Positions 1 to 8,164 of a DNA stretch of 64,000 nucleotides are shown piece after piece. This DNA is from Marinicrinis sediminis (lineage in GTDB: Bacteria; Bacillota; Bacilli; Paenibacillales; KCTC-33676). The position numbers and the translations under genes are program-made. Numbering within the stretch: position 1 is the first letter of the stretch; the number at the start of each line of letters is the position of its first letter. A model generated the notes under the pieces. The model made no database searches. It was not told the DNA's origin and saw nothing but the letters and a program-made list of their open reading frames with translations. The stretch covers positions 1-64,000 of the forward strand of contig NZ_JBHUMM010000010.1 in assembly GCF_042685085.1 (NCBI RefSeq). Direction: 5' to 3'.

Positions 1-53
1 AACTTATTTTCTTTGATGAATGCGCGAAGCTGCTCTTTCGTCCATAATCCCAT
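1..53 (-). CDS. IS256-like transposase, N-terminal fragment (continues beyond the window)
   Basis: Only 17 codons are visible, reading leftwards from the ATG at 53-51: MGLWTKEQLRAFIKENK. This resembles the start of IS256-family transposases, which begin with a short helical segment ahead of the DDE catalytic domain. A GGAGA ribosome site lies about 18 bases upstream, somewhat far. The rest of the gene is outside the window, so whether the element is intact cannot be told. Confidence 0.45.
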   Translation of the reverse strand, partial: MGLWTKEQLRAFIKENK

Positions 54-125
54 GTGTAGATCCCAACCTTTCTCCTACCTCTATTTTAATAGATTTAGGA
101 GTTTACACAATCTAGTTTACAGACT
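1..125 (-). mobile_element. End of an IS256-family (Mutator-type) insertion sequence, cut by the window edge
   Basis: The segment holds the first codons of a leftward transposase and, just upstream of them, a sequence around 101-125 (GTTTACACAATCTAGTTTAC) of the kind found in IS256-type terminal inverted repeats. The other end and any target-site duplication lie outside the window, so family assignment rests on the protein start plus this one putative end. Confidence 0.45.
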
Positions 126-491
126 CATCAATTATCAAATTCTAATAATAATCACCATAACTAATCACTTTTTTATATCTTTTGGAGAATGACATTTTTA
201 CTATACATACATCGATCGGATAAGTGAACAGCAACCGACTGGTTCCCCACTAGATTTCTTAGTCGTGAACGATCCGTATCACATTTCTCTTCTTATCGTT
301 GATGGATATTCTTGATGAGTTGATGGATGATTGAACATTCGATGAGAATCATGAATGGGCTATAATTAATATATTTTTTTCTCGACAAGATTTTCCTCAC
401 TTCGACAATATGAGTATGATACGCTCTTTTTGAAATATATACCAACTGATTAGAAAAAGCAGATATCAGTTAGGTAGAGGGAGCGAAGTTA
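126..491. other. Intergenic, no feature recognised
   Basis: AT-rich spacer between the insertion sequence end and the lipoprotein gene. I see no open frame with a ribosome site, no convincing hairpin-plus-T-tract and no clear paired -35/-10 boxes, although several AT-rich -10-like strings occur (for example near 361-375). Confidence 0.4.
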
Positions 492-1250
492 ATGAACAAA
501 TTTATGTATATAGTGAGTGTGGTGCTCTTATTTGCGTGTATGTTAACTGCATGTACGAATGGGGAATTGAACATAAATGAGGATCAAGTTCAAGCAAACC
601 AAGAAGAGTCCAAGCAGGATCATGTTGTCTCTTTTATGGATGTGGAAGTGGCTAGAGAACAATTAAAAACCGCTATTTGGGGTTCTATCGGCTGGTCTAT
701 GTGGCATCCTAATGAATCCGAATATATCTATGCAGCATTTGGTTATCACTTGATAAGATACAATATTTCAAATAATGAAATCGATCGAGCCATTGCCTTT
801 AAACAGTCATCACAACATTTCATCGATCATAATTTGCAGTTTTCATTGAATGGCAAGCAAGGTCTACTTGCTGATACGTACCTGATTGATTTTGAAAATA
901 TGAAGATATCCCTGTTATCAGAAGCGGAGATTAGGAACGAAATAGAAAAAATAGAATTTGACGGTGACAATCACAATCTGGACGCACTAGCGTATTCAAT
1001 CGAGTACAAGGCTGAAGAGAATCAATTTATCGTGTCCGCAGATCAGGAAACGTCGGGTCGTGAAATTGTGTCATTGCGTGGAGCGGAATTGAACGGAGAT
1101 CGTCCATTTGTCGGCATTCGTTCAAAAGTAGTCGGAACGTTGATTCCACATGATCAGGATGGCTTTGGTCTAGGGTATTATAAGTTTGTGTTAATTGATG
1201 TGGAAAAGGATGAGATCATCCAAGAGTATCCCATAAATATGAACTCCTAA
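492..1250 (+). CDS. Putative lipoprotein of unknown function
   Basis: The 252-residue product starts with a classic lipoprotein signal: MNKF, a hydrophobic stretch (residues 4-18) and the lipobox LTAC with the lipidated Cys at 21. It should be anchored to the outer face of the membrane. A GAGGGAG ribosome site precedes the ATG. The mature part is acidic and soluble, with no motif I recognise. The gene is AT-rich compared with the core genes downstream and stands alone; a strong terminator follows at 1465-1518. Confidence 0.7.
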   Translation: MNKFMYIVSVVLLFACMLTACTNGELNINEDQVQANQEESKQDHVVSFMDVEVAREQLKTAIWGSIGWSMWHPNESEYIYAAFGYHLIRYNISNNEIDRAIAFKQSSQHFIDHNLQFSLNGKQGLLADTYLIDFENMKISLLSEAEIRNEIEKIEFDGDNHNLDALAYSIEYKAEENQFIVSADQETSGREIVSLRGAELNGDRPFVGIRSKVVGTLIPHDQDGFGLGYYKFVLIDVEKDEIIQEYPINMNS

Positions 1251-1681
1251 AACCACGATGAAACGCTTGTTAACTGTCATGCACTCGTGTGAACATTTGA
1301 ATTTAATACTTAACGGGTCAGGTCATCACAGCGACCATGTGTATATGGCCTCGTAAAAATGCCCATGGTTGGGAAACAGGTGTAAACAAATCACGGATCA
1401 ATAGATCATGCATATTTTGTTAAATGTACTGCTTGACCTAAAACGAAAAGCAAAGGTAGTGTTTGAACTTTAAATAGAAATCACTTTATGTAGTGAACTA
1501 TTTGAAGTTCTTTTTTTATTAATTACTTCTGTCAGTTTCACAAGCCTAAAGCCTGAATGTGTGACATCTTAGCACCGCAAAAAGAAAGTCATTTCTAGCC
1601 ACTAAAATTAAACATGTTAATATTTAGCGACATCTATTAAAATGGAAATGAATCATATGTCTGACATAAGAGAGGTGCTCA
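1251..1681. other. Intergenic with one terminator, otherwise nothing recognised
   Basis: A 431-base AT-rich spacer. Apart from the terminator-like hairpin at 1465-1518 I find no gene or operator that I can support. Confidence 0.4.
1465..1518 (+). terminator. Rho-independent terminator after the lipoprotein gene
   Basis: A 13-bp stem GAACTTTAAATAG / CTATTTGAAGTTC (one G-U) is continued by an inner TCACT/AGTGA stem and is followed by a run of eight T. Confidence 0.75.
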
Positions 1682-2212
1682 GTGGAATATATCGTGGTAT
1701 TCATCCTGGTTGGTCTTATGCTGATTGGATGGAAATTGAAGAGAAATGAGAAAAAAGAAGCGAAGCAAAAAGGAGCAAAGGTGTATGGCCAAACGCTTCA
1801 CATGTATGGAGTGCCGGGGATTAAACCCTATACACCAGCCTATATGCACTTCACTGCAGATAAGCTCATCATGAATGTGAGTGGGGAAGCTTCAAAGGTT
1901 GTGGATCTCGATTATACCAAAATCAAAATGGTGGAAGATGTGCTGGGCAGGAATCTGATTTTTGACAGCAAGGCTACGTTCACGCGGCCGATGATTGGGA
2001 ATCAGTTTGGATGGGCTGCCTCTACTGATATAGCCGCAATCGGGCATAAGCATAAATTCACCTTCTTTCTCTTGATTCGTTATCTCCCATCAGAAGGTGA
2101 AGAGGAGAAAACGTTAATCTTTATGGTGATAGAACCTGGACTTGCCAACAAAATGGCCAAATTCATTAAAAACAAGCTGCCGCTATACACCTCTCGCGAA
2201 TTAACGCTGTAG
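1682..2212 (+). CDS. Membrane-anchored protein of unknown function
   Basis: The 176-residue product starts at a GTG with GAGAGGTG upstream. Residues 2-17 form one hydrophobic helix, followed by a very basic stretch (KLKRNEKKEAKQKG), so the remainder (about 35-176) should face the cytoplasm. The soluble part reads like a small beta-rich domain, perhaps PH-like, but I recognise no family. It lies about 250 bases before the ACP gene with no shared operon signal. Confidence 0.6.
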   Translation: MEYIVVFILVGLMLIGWKLKRNEKKEAKQKGAKVYGQTLHMYGVPGIKPYTPAYMHFTADKLIMNVSGEASKVVDLDYTKIKMVEDVLGRNLIFDSKATFTRPMIGNQFGWAASTDIAAIGHKHKFTFFLLIRYLPSEGEEEKTLIFMVIEPGLANKMAKFIKNKLPLYTSRELTL

Positions 2213-2469
2213 AACTTCGTTGGATTTCAAGTCCTCGTACTGCCATGAGCTAATAGAGCTTGCATCCATCTCTGAAGTATCCCATCTACATAGACAGAAA
2301 GGGACAGAGAGGGGGCTGTAACACGATGGAATAAGAAAATAAAGGGAAAGTGTAGAAGAAACAAGAAATAACAAAAAGGATGTCAATATTGGAAGTGTTC
2401 AATAAGAGGGGGATTCGATAGAGTGAGGATAGGTGTGTCAATACTAACTATTAAATGGGAGGGAAAATG

Positions 2470-2733
2470 ATGAACGAACAAGTCATCGAACTGCAATCCT
2501 ATATCAAGCAGGTATGTGAGGAGAAAATGAACATGGAGGTGCCTGCGGAAACCGACGCTGCCTTGCCCATCGAGCAGGCCTTCGATCTGGATTCCATTTC
2601 GATGTTTGAACTGATTGTCAATTTGGAAGAGAAATACGGCACCCGTGTACCGGAGACAGATATTGAAGCCATCGGCAAAATGAACCTGTCGGAACTGGTC
2701 GCCTATCTGGAAGGGCAGAAGGCCAATGCATAA
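2470..2733 (+). CDS. Acyl/peptidyl carrier protein
   Basis: An 87-residue carrier protein. The phosphopantetheine site is the Ser in FDLDSISMFELI (the usual motif is DSL/DSI), followed by the typical helix ending in NLEEKYG. ATGs at 2455, 2467 and 2470 are in frame; GGAGGG at 2458-2463 favours 2470. It is clearly not the housekeeping AcpP, which sits with fab genes. It is the first gene of a tight run with a glycosyltransferase and two BtrH-like proteins, which suggests it carries an acyl or aminoacyl group transferred by those proteins, as BtrI does in butirosin synthesis. The substrate is unknown. Confidence 0.8.
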   Translation: MNEQVIELQSYIKQVCEEKMNMEVPAETDAALPIEQAFDLDSISMFELIVNLEEKYGTRVPETDIEAIGKMNLSELVAYLEGQKANA

Positions 2734-2781
2734 CCGATTGTCCGCAGATGGTTCGCTATGGGTCGTCCAGGAGATGGTCGC

Positions 2782-4182
2782 ATGAGTACAGAAGCGATCA
2801 AGGTGGGCTATCTGGGCAGACAGTGGTATCGCATCAACCAGCGTGTGGTCGAGAAGCAGTGGCTGGATTATGTCGGTGCTTACATCGATGTCGTGACCAT
2901 TCCGCCTACGTACATTCGTCGATTGTTCGGAGCTTCCTTCGAAACGTTGAATGAGCAGCTGCCAGCCTCACTGGATCAAGTAGCCACTGAATTGACAGAA
3001 TTGTGTGACAAATACGAGATTCAAATGCTGTACGTGAACACCCCGACTCTGATACCGTACCTGATGATGGCCAGGGATCGAGCCAAGCTGGATCTCGGTA
3101 TCCTCTTCATTGCCCATTGCGTCGGCTCGACCTACTGGATGAAGCTCTGGATGAGTGTGGCTCCCTGGATCACGCCCAAGGATGTCCTACTCGTAAGTAC
3201 GGCGTCCTGTAAACGCGCCCTGACGCATATCTCTCCGGTTTATGAGCAAGCCGAACTGATTCCGCTGGGTATTCATCTGCAGGAGATGGAGGCCGGTGAT
3301 CGACAGACTCGTCCCCGTTCCTTTCAAATGCTCTCCATCGGACGGATCGAAGATGTGAAGAACCTGCATGTCCTGCTCAGATGCTTTTCCAGTATTCGTG
3401 AGCAGGTGGAACAGGTCAGGCTGGTCATCGCGGGAGAATTTACTGGAGATGACGAGAACCAGGTCGCCAGCTACAAACAGGAGCTGGATGAGCTGATAAC
3501 GCAGCATCAATTGCAAGCACACGTCCAGTTTACCGGTGCCGTGGTAGGCGAAGAGAAAGACAGGCTGTTTCGTGAATCGGATATGCTGATCAATCTCTCT
3601 ACCGATGTCGGGGAAACGTTTGGCTACAATCTGATCGAAGCCAAGACGTGGGGACTGCCAGTGGTGTGCACCGCCTGGAATGGCTTCATGGAAGTGGTGC
3701 GGCACGGGGAAGACGGCTACCTGGTTGATTGCGACTGGACGGAAGCGGAACCTGTCATCGATGAGCAGCAAGTGATCGATTATTCGGTACAGCTGCTGAA
3801 AAGTGATGAACGGTATGCACAGTTTTCCCGGCAGGCACTTCGTTATGCCGCCAATTATGATTACCGAACCTTGTCTCCGAAGATTCGGGAGGCGGTAGAA
3901 CGGGCAGTGGCTTTGCCCTGGTCTCCCGCTGCATGGCAGATGAATGATGAAGCCATCACTTCCACCCAGATTAAGGATTTAACCCATCTGTATCGTTTGG
4001 ATCGACTGGCCCGGCTTCCGTATCTGCATGATACGGTCGTTTCCATCATCCCCACAGATTTTGCCCATACGGCTGGATCGCTCACGGAGTGGTACGAACG
4101 GGTCAAACCCATTGTCGGACATTATGCCGGCAGATCGACAGCCTACAAGGAAGCGGCAGCAGCCGCCAAGCCCCACGCATAA
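2782..4182 (+). CDS. Glycosyltransferase, GT4-like
   Basis: A 466-residue GT-B fold enzyme. The C-terminal half has the GT4 signatures: SIGRIEDVKNLHVLL, then VGEEKDRLFRESDMLINLS and ETFGYNLIEAKTWGLPVV, whose E-x7-E pattern contacts the sugar nucleotide. Length is normal for the family. The start at 2782 is chosen because AGGAG lies 8 bases upstream; an ATG at 2758 has no ribosome site. It lies 48 bases after the carrier protein and 12 bases before the first BtrH-like gene. The sugar donor and acceptor cannot be read from the sequence. The context suggests glycosylation in a small-molecule pathway. Confidence 0.8.
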   Translation: MSTEAIKVGYLGRQWYRINQRVVEKQWLDYVGAYIDVVTIPPTYIRRLFGASFETLNEQLPASLDQVATELTELCDKYEIQMLYVNTPTLIPYLMMARDRAKLDLGILFIAHCVGSTYWMKLWMSVAPWITPKDVLLVSTASCKRALTHISPVYEQAELIPLGIHLQEMEAGDRQTRPRSFQMLSIGRIEDVKNLHVLLRCFSSIREQVEQVRLVIAGEFTGDDENQVASYKQELDELITQHQLQAHVQFTGAVVGEEKDRLFRESDMLINLSTDVGETFGYNLIEAKTWGLPVVCTAWNGFMEVVRHGEDGYLVDCDWTEAEPVIDEQQVIDYSVQLLKSDERYAQFSRQALRYAANYDYRTLSPKIREAVERAVALPWSPAAWQMNDEAITSTQIKDLTHLYRLDRLARLPYLHDTVVSIIPTDFAHTAGSLTEWYERVKPIVGHYAGRSTAYKEAAAAAKPHA

Positions 4183-4194
4183 GGGAGGGAACTC

Positions 4195-5160
4195 ATGTCA
4201 TTTCAGGCAAACTACAACTGTATGCTCGCATCCGTCTATAATGTCATGACCTGCAACCACCAATACCGTTTTGAGTTTGAATCCATGGTGATGCAGCAGC
4301 AGATGTTTCATGTCTATTACCGGGATCACTTCCTCTTGCCTGAGTCACCAGAAGTGACGATCGACCGCTTTGTCGCACAGGCGGGTGCCCGGATCGTGTA
4401 TCCGGAAGTCGGGGATGTGTATGGCGCCATCCGTTTTGCGGATCAGCGCTTGCAGCTCGGGGAGATTGTACCGGTCAATATCAATCTGCGCTATGACATT
4501 TTGGACCCGCTTCCCTTTGACAACGACATTATGCACTATCACTTGATCGTGGGCAGACTGGACGAGGATCATTATGAGATGTTTGATCAGTTTGAAAACG
4601 AGCGCTATCAGGTGCGGATCTCACATCTGCAGAAAGCGATCGATACGCCCTTTAATTATCGGTTTGGAACGGGTTTTACGCCTTTTCTCTGTATCGAGTA
4701 TGAGCTGGATACCAAGTCGGTGCAGCAAAGACTGCAGACAGCCAGCGTCGATGCGAGCACCTATACAGGCATCGTGCAAGCCTATCCGCTTGCACACAAT
4801 TTGCGAGAGGGGCGGGCCTATGCCGAGTCCTTCATGCAGTTTGCCGATCGCAAGCCGGATGCGATGGAGAAATACAAATACAGTAACTTTCACGATGTCA
4901 TCTCCCGCTCCCGCATGATCTTTGTAGAGGCGATGTCCAGACTGGGCTATCCCCACGCGGAGCATCTGCACAGATTGACTGAACTGCATCTCACCTTCAA
5001 AAACATGCTGGGGATCGCCCTGGTTCGAAGATCCCCTCAGGATTTGCAGCAAATCACCGACAAGCTTGAGCAGATGTTCTTGGATGAGCATCATCTTCTG
5101 ATGGAAATGGGTTCGTATGTAGAAAACACCATTTTGAAAGAGAGGTCATGCTTGCCATGA
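4195..5160 (+). CDS. BtrH_N-like protein, putative ACP-dependent acyltransferase (paralogue 1)
   Basis: A 321-residue protein starting MSFQANYNC after GGGAGGG. The N-terminal half resembles the BtrH N-terminal domain, a papain/C39-like fold: Cys9 in YNCMLASVYN, His116 in HYHLIVGRLDED and Asp131 in MFDQ would form the triad. BtrH moves an acyl group from the BtrI carrier protein onto an aminoglycoside. The C-terminal half (about 155-321) is helical and unassigned. It is a clear paralogue of the next gene, with shared blocks such as INLRY, AIDTPFN and FTPFL. A peptidase or another cysteine-dependent transferase is also possible. Confidence 0.5.
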   Translation: MSFQANYNCMLASVYNVMTCNHQYRFEFESMVMQQQMFHVYYRDHFLLPESPEVTIDRFVAQAGARIVYPEVGDVYGAIRFADQRLQLGEIVPVNINLRYDILDPLPFDNDIMHYHLIVGRLDEDHYEMFDQFENERYQVRISHLQKAIDTPFNYRFGTGFTPFLCIEYELDTKSVQQRLQTASVDASTYTGIVQAYPLAHNLREGRAYAESFMQFADRKPDAMEKYKYSNFHDVISRSRMIFVEAMSRLGYPHAEHLHRLTELHLTFKNMLGIALVRRSPQDLQQITDKLEQMFLDEHHLLMEMGSYVENTILKERSCLP

Positions 5161-6119
5161 AGTTGCAGTCTTCCTATAATTGTGTGCTGGCCAGTGTCTA
5201 CAATTCATTGACACACGTGCATGATTTGCGCTTTCCGTTTGAATATTTGTATTTGTCACCACAGTTCTTCAAGCTGGATCATTTGCCGCAGGTCCCGTTC
5301 CTGCTTACCGAGCATCCTGAGCAGGTGGTTCAGCATTTTCTGAAGCGGGTGGGTATTGAGATGAGATTCCCGGACATCGGGAGTCCGGCCGAGGCGATTA
5401 CCTATGCCGATCAGGTGCTGTCGCACCAGTCTGTCTTGCCGATGACGATCAATCTCAGATATTCTGTCCTTGATCCAGCCCCGTATGATCATGACCACTG
5501 GAACCTGCAACTGCTGGTTAAAATGCTGGACGAAGATCGCTATCAGGCTTATGACATGTTCCATGATGAATATTATGAGGTGAGCAAGGAACACGTCCAG
5601 CAAGCAATCGATACACCATTCAACCGCCGTTTTTCCGATGCATTCACGCCATTTCTCACTTTTTCGGTAGTCAATCGCTGGGAGACAGAGTCCCGGCTTG
5701 CTGCGATGAGTGAAGCGTCATGTCTGGGTGAAGCACTTGATGCCTACTCGCTTGCAGCCAACATTCAGGCAGGCCTGAACTTTATTGACTGCATTCGCGA
5801 TCAATACCTGGAGACGGACAAACAGGATTTGCACGATGAGATCTACAAGATCATTGGCTTTCAGAAAATATTAATCAAAACACGTGAGCAGCTGGCAGAA
5901 TTTGCAGAGCGCAACGGGTTTGCAATTCACAGCAGCTTACATCAGCTGGCGAAATCATGGGATACGTTCAGCTATGGCATTGCGATGGCCATTTCGAGAA
6001 GAAAGGCCAGTGAATATGATCAGCTGGAGCAAGATTTCCGGAAGCTGATCGATCAGGAATATGAACAGGTGCAGGCATGGAGAGCAGAACTGGGCCAACA
6101 GAGTGCAAGCTTGCCATAA
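5157..6119 (+). CDS. BtrH_N-like protein, paralogue 2, with altered putative catalytic His
   Basis: A 320-residue paralogue of the preceding gene. The start at 5157 overlaps the upstream stop as ATGA and gives MKLQSSYNC, which aligns residue for residue with MSFQANYNC of paralogue 1; the ATG at 5148 is only two bases from AGAGG. Cys9 and Asp133 (AYDM) are kept, but the position of His116 in paralogue 1 is Gln118 here (NLQLLVKMLDED). It may therefore be inactive, non-catalytic or use another residue, for example working as a heterodimer partner. No terminator was seen directly after it. Confidence 0.5.
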   Translation: MKLQSSYNCVLASVYNSLTHVHDLRFPFEYLYLSPQFFKLDHLPQVPFLLTEHPEQVVQHFLKRVGIEMRFPDIGSPAEAITYADQVLSHQSVLPMTINLRYSVLDPAPYDHDHWNLQLLVKMLDEDRYQAYDMFHDEYYEVSKEHVQQAIDTPFNRRFSDAFTPFLTFSVVNRWETESRLAAMSEASCLGEALDAYSLAANIQAGLNFIDCIRDQYLETDKQDLHDEIYKIIGFQKILIKTREQLAEFAERNGFAIHSSLHQLAKSWDTFSYGIAMAISRRKASEYDQLEQDFRKLIDQEYEQVQAWRAELGQQSASLP

Positions 6120-6224
6120 CAGCCGTGCTGCCTGCGAGACATGGTTGACCGCAGTCCAACATTCATGTACCGGACAATAAGGATGTAAGGGTTGGCAGAG
6201 ATTGACCGGAGAAAAAAGCGTAGA

Positions 6225-6252
6225 TCAGAAAGAGGCTGTGTGAGCAGCCCCT
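6225..6252 (-). terminator. Probable terminator of the threonine synthase-like gene
   Basis: On the minus strand, AGGGGCTG / CAGCCTCT forms an 8-bp stem with a six-base loop, followed by TTTCTG. The T-tract is short, so this is a moderate call. Confidence 0.45.
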
Positions 6253-6263
6253 CCCTGGAAACA

Positions 6264-7475
6264 TTACGAGAGCAGGTGTGCTTTCAACTCGGCATAGCTT
6301 GACACGATCGGCGCATTCGCAGTGTGCGACACATATTTTTGAGCATGAGAGGTGTTGAACAATACAACCCTCTCTTTTTTGTGGATATTTCCGGCCTCCA
6401 CGAGTTGCTTGCATCCCGCCAGTGTGGCGGCTCCCTCTGGTGAGGCAGACAGGCCGTGCAGACCCAGCTGGTTTTGAGCGGCCCGAATCTCCTTGCTCGT
6501 AACCGTAACAGCTGCGCCGTTCGTTTCGCGAAGAATACGCAGCAGAAGTGGAAGATCTGGCGGCTGTGGAACACGCATCCCGGTTGGGGAAGAGGTGGGT
6601 TCGATATGTTGCGGGTCATGGGAACGTGCCTGCGCCCTGTTGAAATGCTGTGCGATCGGATCACAGCCGTCCTCCTGGACACAGATCAGCCTTGGCAGCG
6701 GGTCTGTAATCCAGCCGAGAGTCTGTAGTTCCTTGAATGCCTTCCACATACCGATAATCCCTGATCCGCCGCCTGTCGGGTACACAATGACATCGGGTAG
6801 AGACCAGTCGAACTGTTCAGCCAGCTCCAGCCCCATCGTTTTCTTGCCTTCGACCCTTCCAGGCTCACGCAGGGTGCCTACGTTGGTCCATTGGAACGCT
6901 TCTGCCCCTTCATCCAGCATCCGTCCGGCGTCATGAATATAGCCGTCAATACGGAATGTTTTGGCGCCGTAATGCTCACATTCCGCCACAATAAGACCCG
7001 GGCAATCCATCGGAACGATCACAACCGATTCCATTCCGGCGCGCGCCGCATACGCAGCCAGCGCCGAAGCCGCATTGCCGTTGGAAGGAACCGCAGCCCG
7101 AACCACGCCCCTCTCCTTCAGAATCGATACCGCAGCCGAAAACCCGCGAGATTTGAAGCTGCCGGTGGGATTCTGTTCTTCCCGCTTGATCCACAGACGA
7201 TCGAGTCCTATTTCTTCTCCTAGATTTTTCATATAAAGCAGAGGGGTCCAGCCTTCGCCCAGGGAAACGATATGCCGTTTATCCTGAATCGGCAGCAGCT
7301 CGTGATAGCGCCACATGGAAGCTTCTCGGGTGAACATCCCTTTTTTGGTCATGGTCTGAAGAACCTGCTCCGGATCATAGGTGACGAGCAGGGTGCCGCC
7401 ACAGGAGCATTTGGCCTCGTATTGATATGCCCGCTTGCTGCCACAGCAGGAACAGGTCAATTTCAAGCTTTTCAT
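6264..7475 (-). CDS. thrC: Threonine synthase-like PLP enzyme
   Basis: A 403-residue fold-type II PLP enzyme. The N-terminus carries a zinc-ribbon-like CSCC...CSCGG (residues 8-25) found in many ThrC-like proteins. The PLP lysine is in NPTGSFKSRG, the phosphate-binding loop in PTGGGSG and the asparagine loop in SNGNAASA. Threonine synthase converts O-phosphohomoserine to threonine. The start at 7475 is preferred: GAGG lies 6 bases upstream and the upstream open frame looks non-coding. Related enzymes (diaminopropionate or cysteate synthases) share these motifs, and the gene is not next to hom/thrB, so exact substrate is uncertain. Confidence 0.75.
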   Translation of the reverse strand: MKSLKLTCSCCGSKRAYQYEAKCSCGGTLLVTYDPEQVLQTMTKKGMFTREASMWRYHELLPIQDKRHIVSLGEGWTPLLYMKNLGEEIGLDRLWIKREEQNPTGSFKSRGFSAAVSILKERGVVRAAVPSNGNAASALAAYAARAGMESVVIVPMDCPGLIVAECEHYGAKTFRIDGYIHDAGRMLDEGAEAFQWTNVGTLREPGRVEGKKTMGLELAEQFDWSLPDVIVYPTGGGSGIIGMWKAFKELQTLGWITDPLPRLICVQEDGCDPIAQHFNRAQARSHDPQHIEPTSSPTGMRVPQPPDLPLLLRILRETNGAAVTVTSKEIRAAQNQLGLHGLSASPEGAATLAGCKQLVEAGNIHKKERVVLFNTSHAQKYVSHTANAPIVSSYAELKAHLLS

Positions 7476-7747
7476 GTTCAACCTCAACCTCCATCCCCTT
7501 TTAGCCTGTTGCATCGATCCTTCACGCACATCCATCCATTTCTTAATTAACGTATCCACCACCGCGCTGCACCTGCACGGCATTTGTCCACTTTTCGCAA
7601 ATTGTGCGTGCGCATAGAGAATGCGAACCTGTATCCACATACGATACAGAGAACTGCAATGCAGATGGATGTCGGCTGATTTCGTTTGCAGTCGATCTGG
7701 CGGATGACAAGTCCAGCACACCGATGTCAGGACAGGAGGAAGAAATA

Positions 7748-8164
7748 GTGCAGCGTCATATGTGCAAAGGGAAAATTCATCGCGCGACCGTCACCCAGGC
7801 GGAGCTCGATTATGTAGGGAGTATTACGATTGATCGGGATTTAATGAAGGCAGCTCATATCCTGCCGTATGAAATGGTTCAGGTCACCAGCCTGCGCAAT
7901 GCCACACGCTGGAAAACATACGCACTAGAGGCGCCATCGGGTACAGGCAAGATCTGTCTGAATGGACCGCCTGCTCATTTGTTTCAGCCAGGGGATATCG
8001 TCATTATTCTTAGCATGGGATGGATGGATGAGGAAGAAGTGGCAAATCTCAAGCCTACGGTTGTCTTTGTAGACGAAGCGAACCGGATCACCGAAGTGGT
8101 CGAGCACGATTTGATCCGAAACGAAAAGGGGGACGATACGGATGGGTTGGCCGAGCCGAAGTAA
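7748..8164 (+). CDS. panD: Aspartate 1-decarboxylase
   Basis: A 138-residue pyruvoyl enzyme that makes beta-alanine for pantothenate and CoA. The self-cleavage site Gly24-Ser25 sits in YVGSITID, and KIHRATVT, ICLNG and GDIVIIL match the family. The GTG start at 7748 has AGGAGG 8 bases upstream and places Ser at 25 exactly as in known PanD proteins; the longer upstream frame is not coding. panB and panC are not adjacent, which is unusual. The 3' end overlaps the following ATP-grasp gene by 23 bases. Confidence 0.92.
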   Translation: MQRHMCKGKIHRATVTQAELDYVGSITIDRDLMKAAHILPYEMVQVTSLRNATRWKTYALEAPSGTGKICLNGPPAHLFQPGDIVIILSMGWMDEEEVANLKPTVVFVDEANRITEVVEHDLIRNEKGDDTDGLAEPK

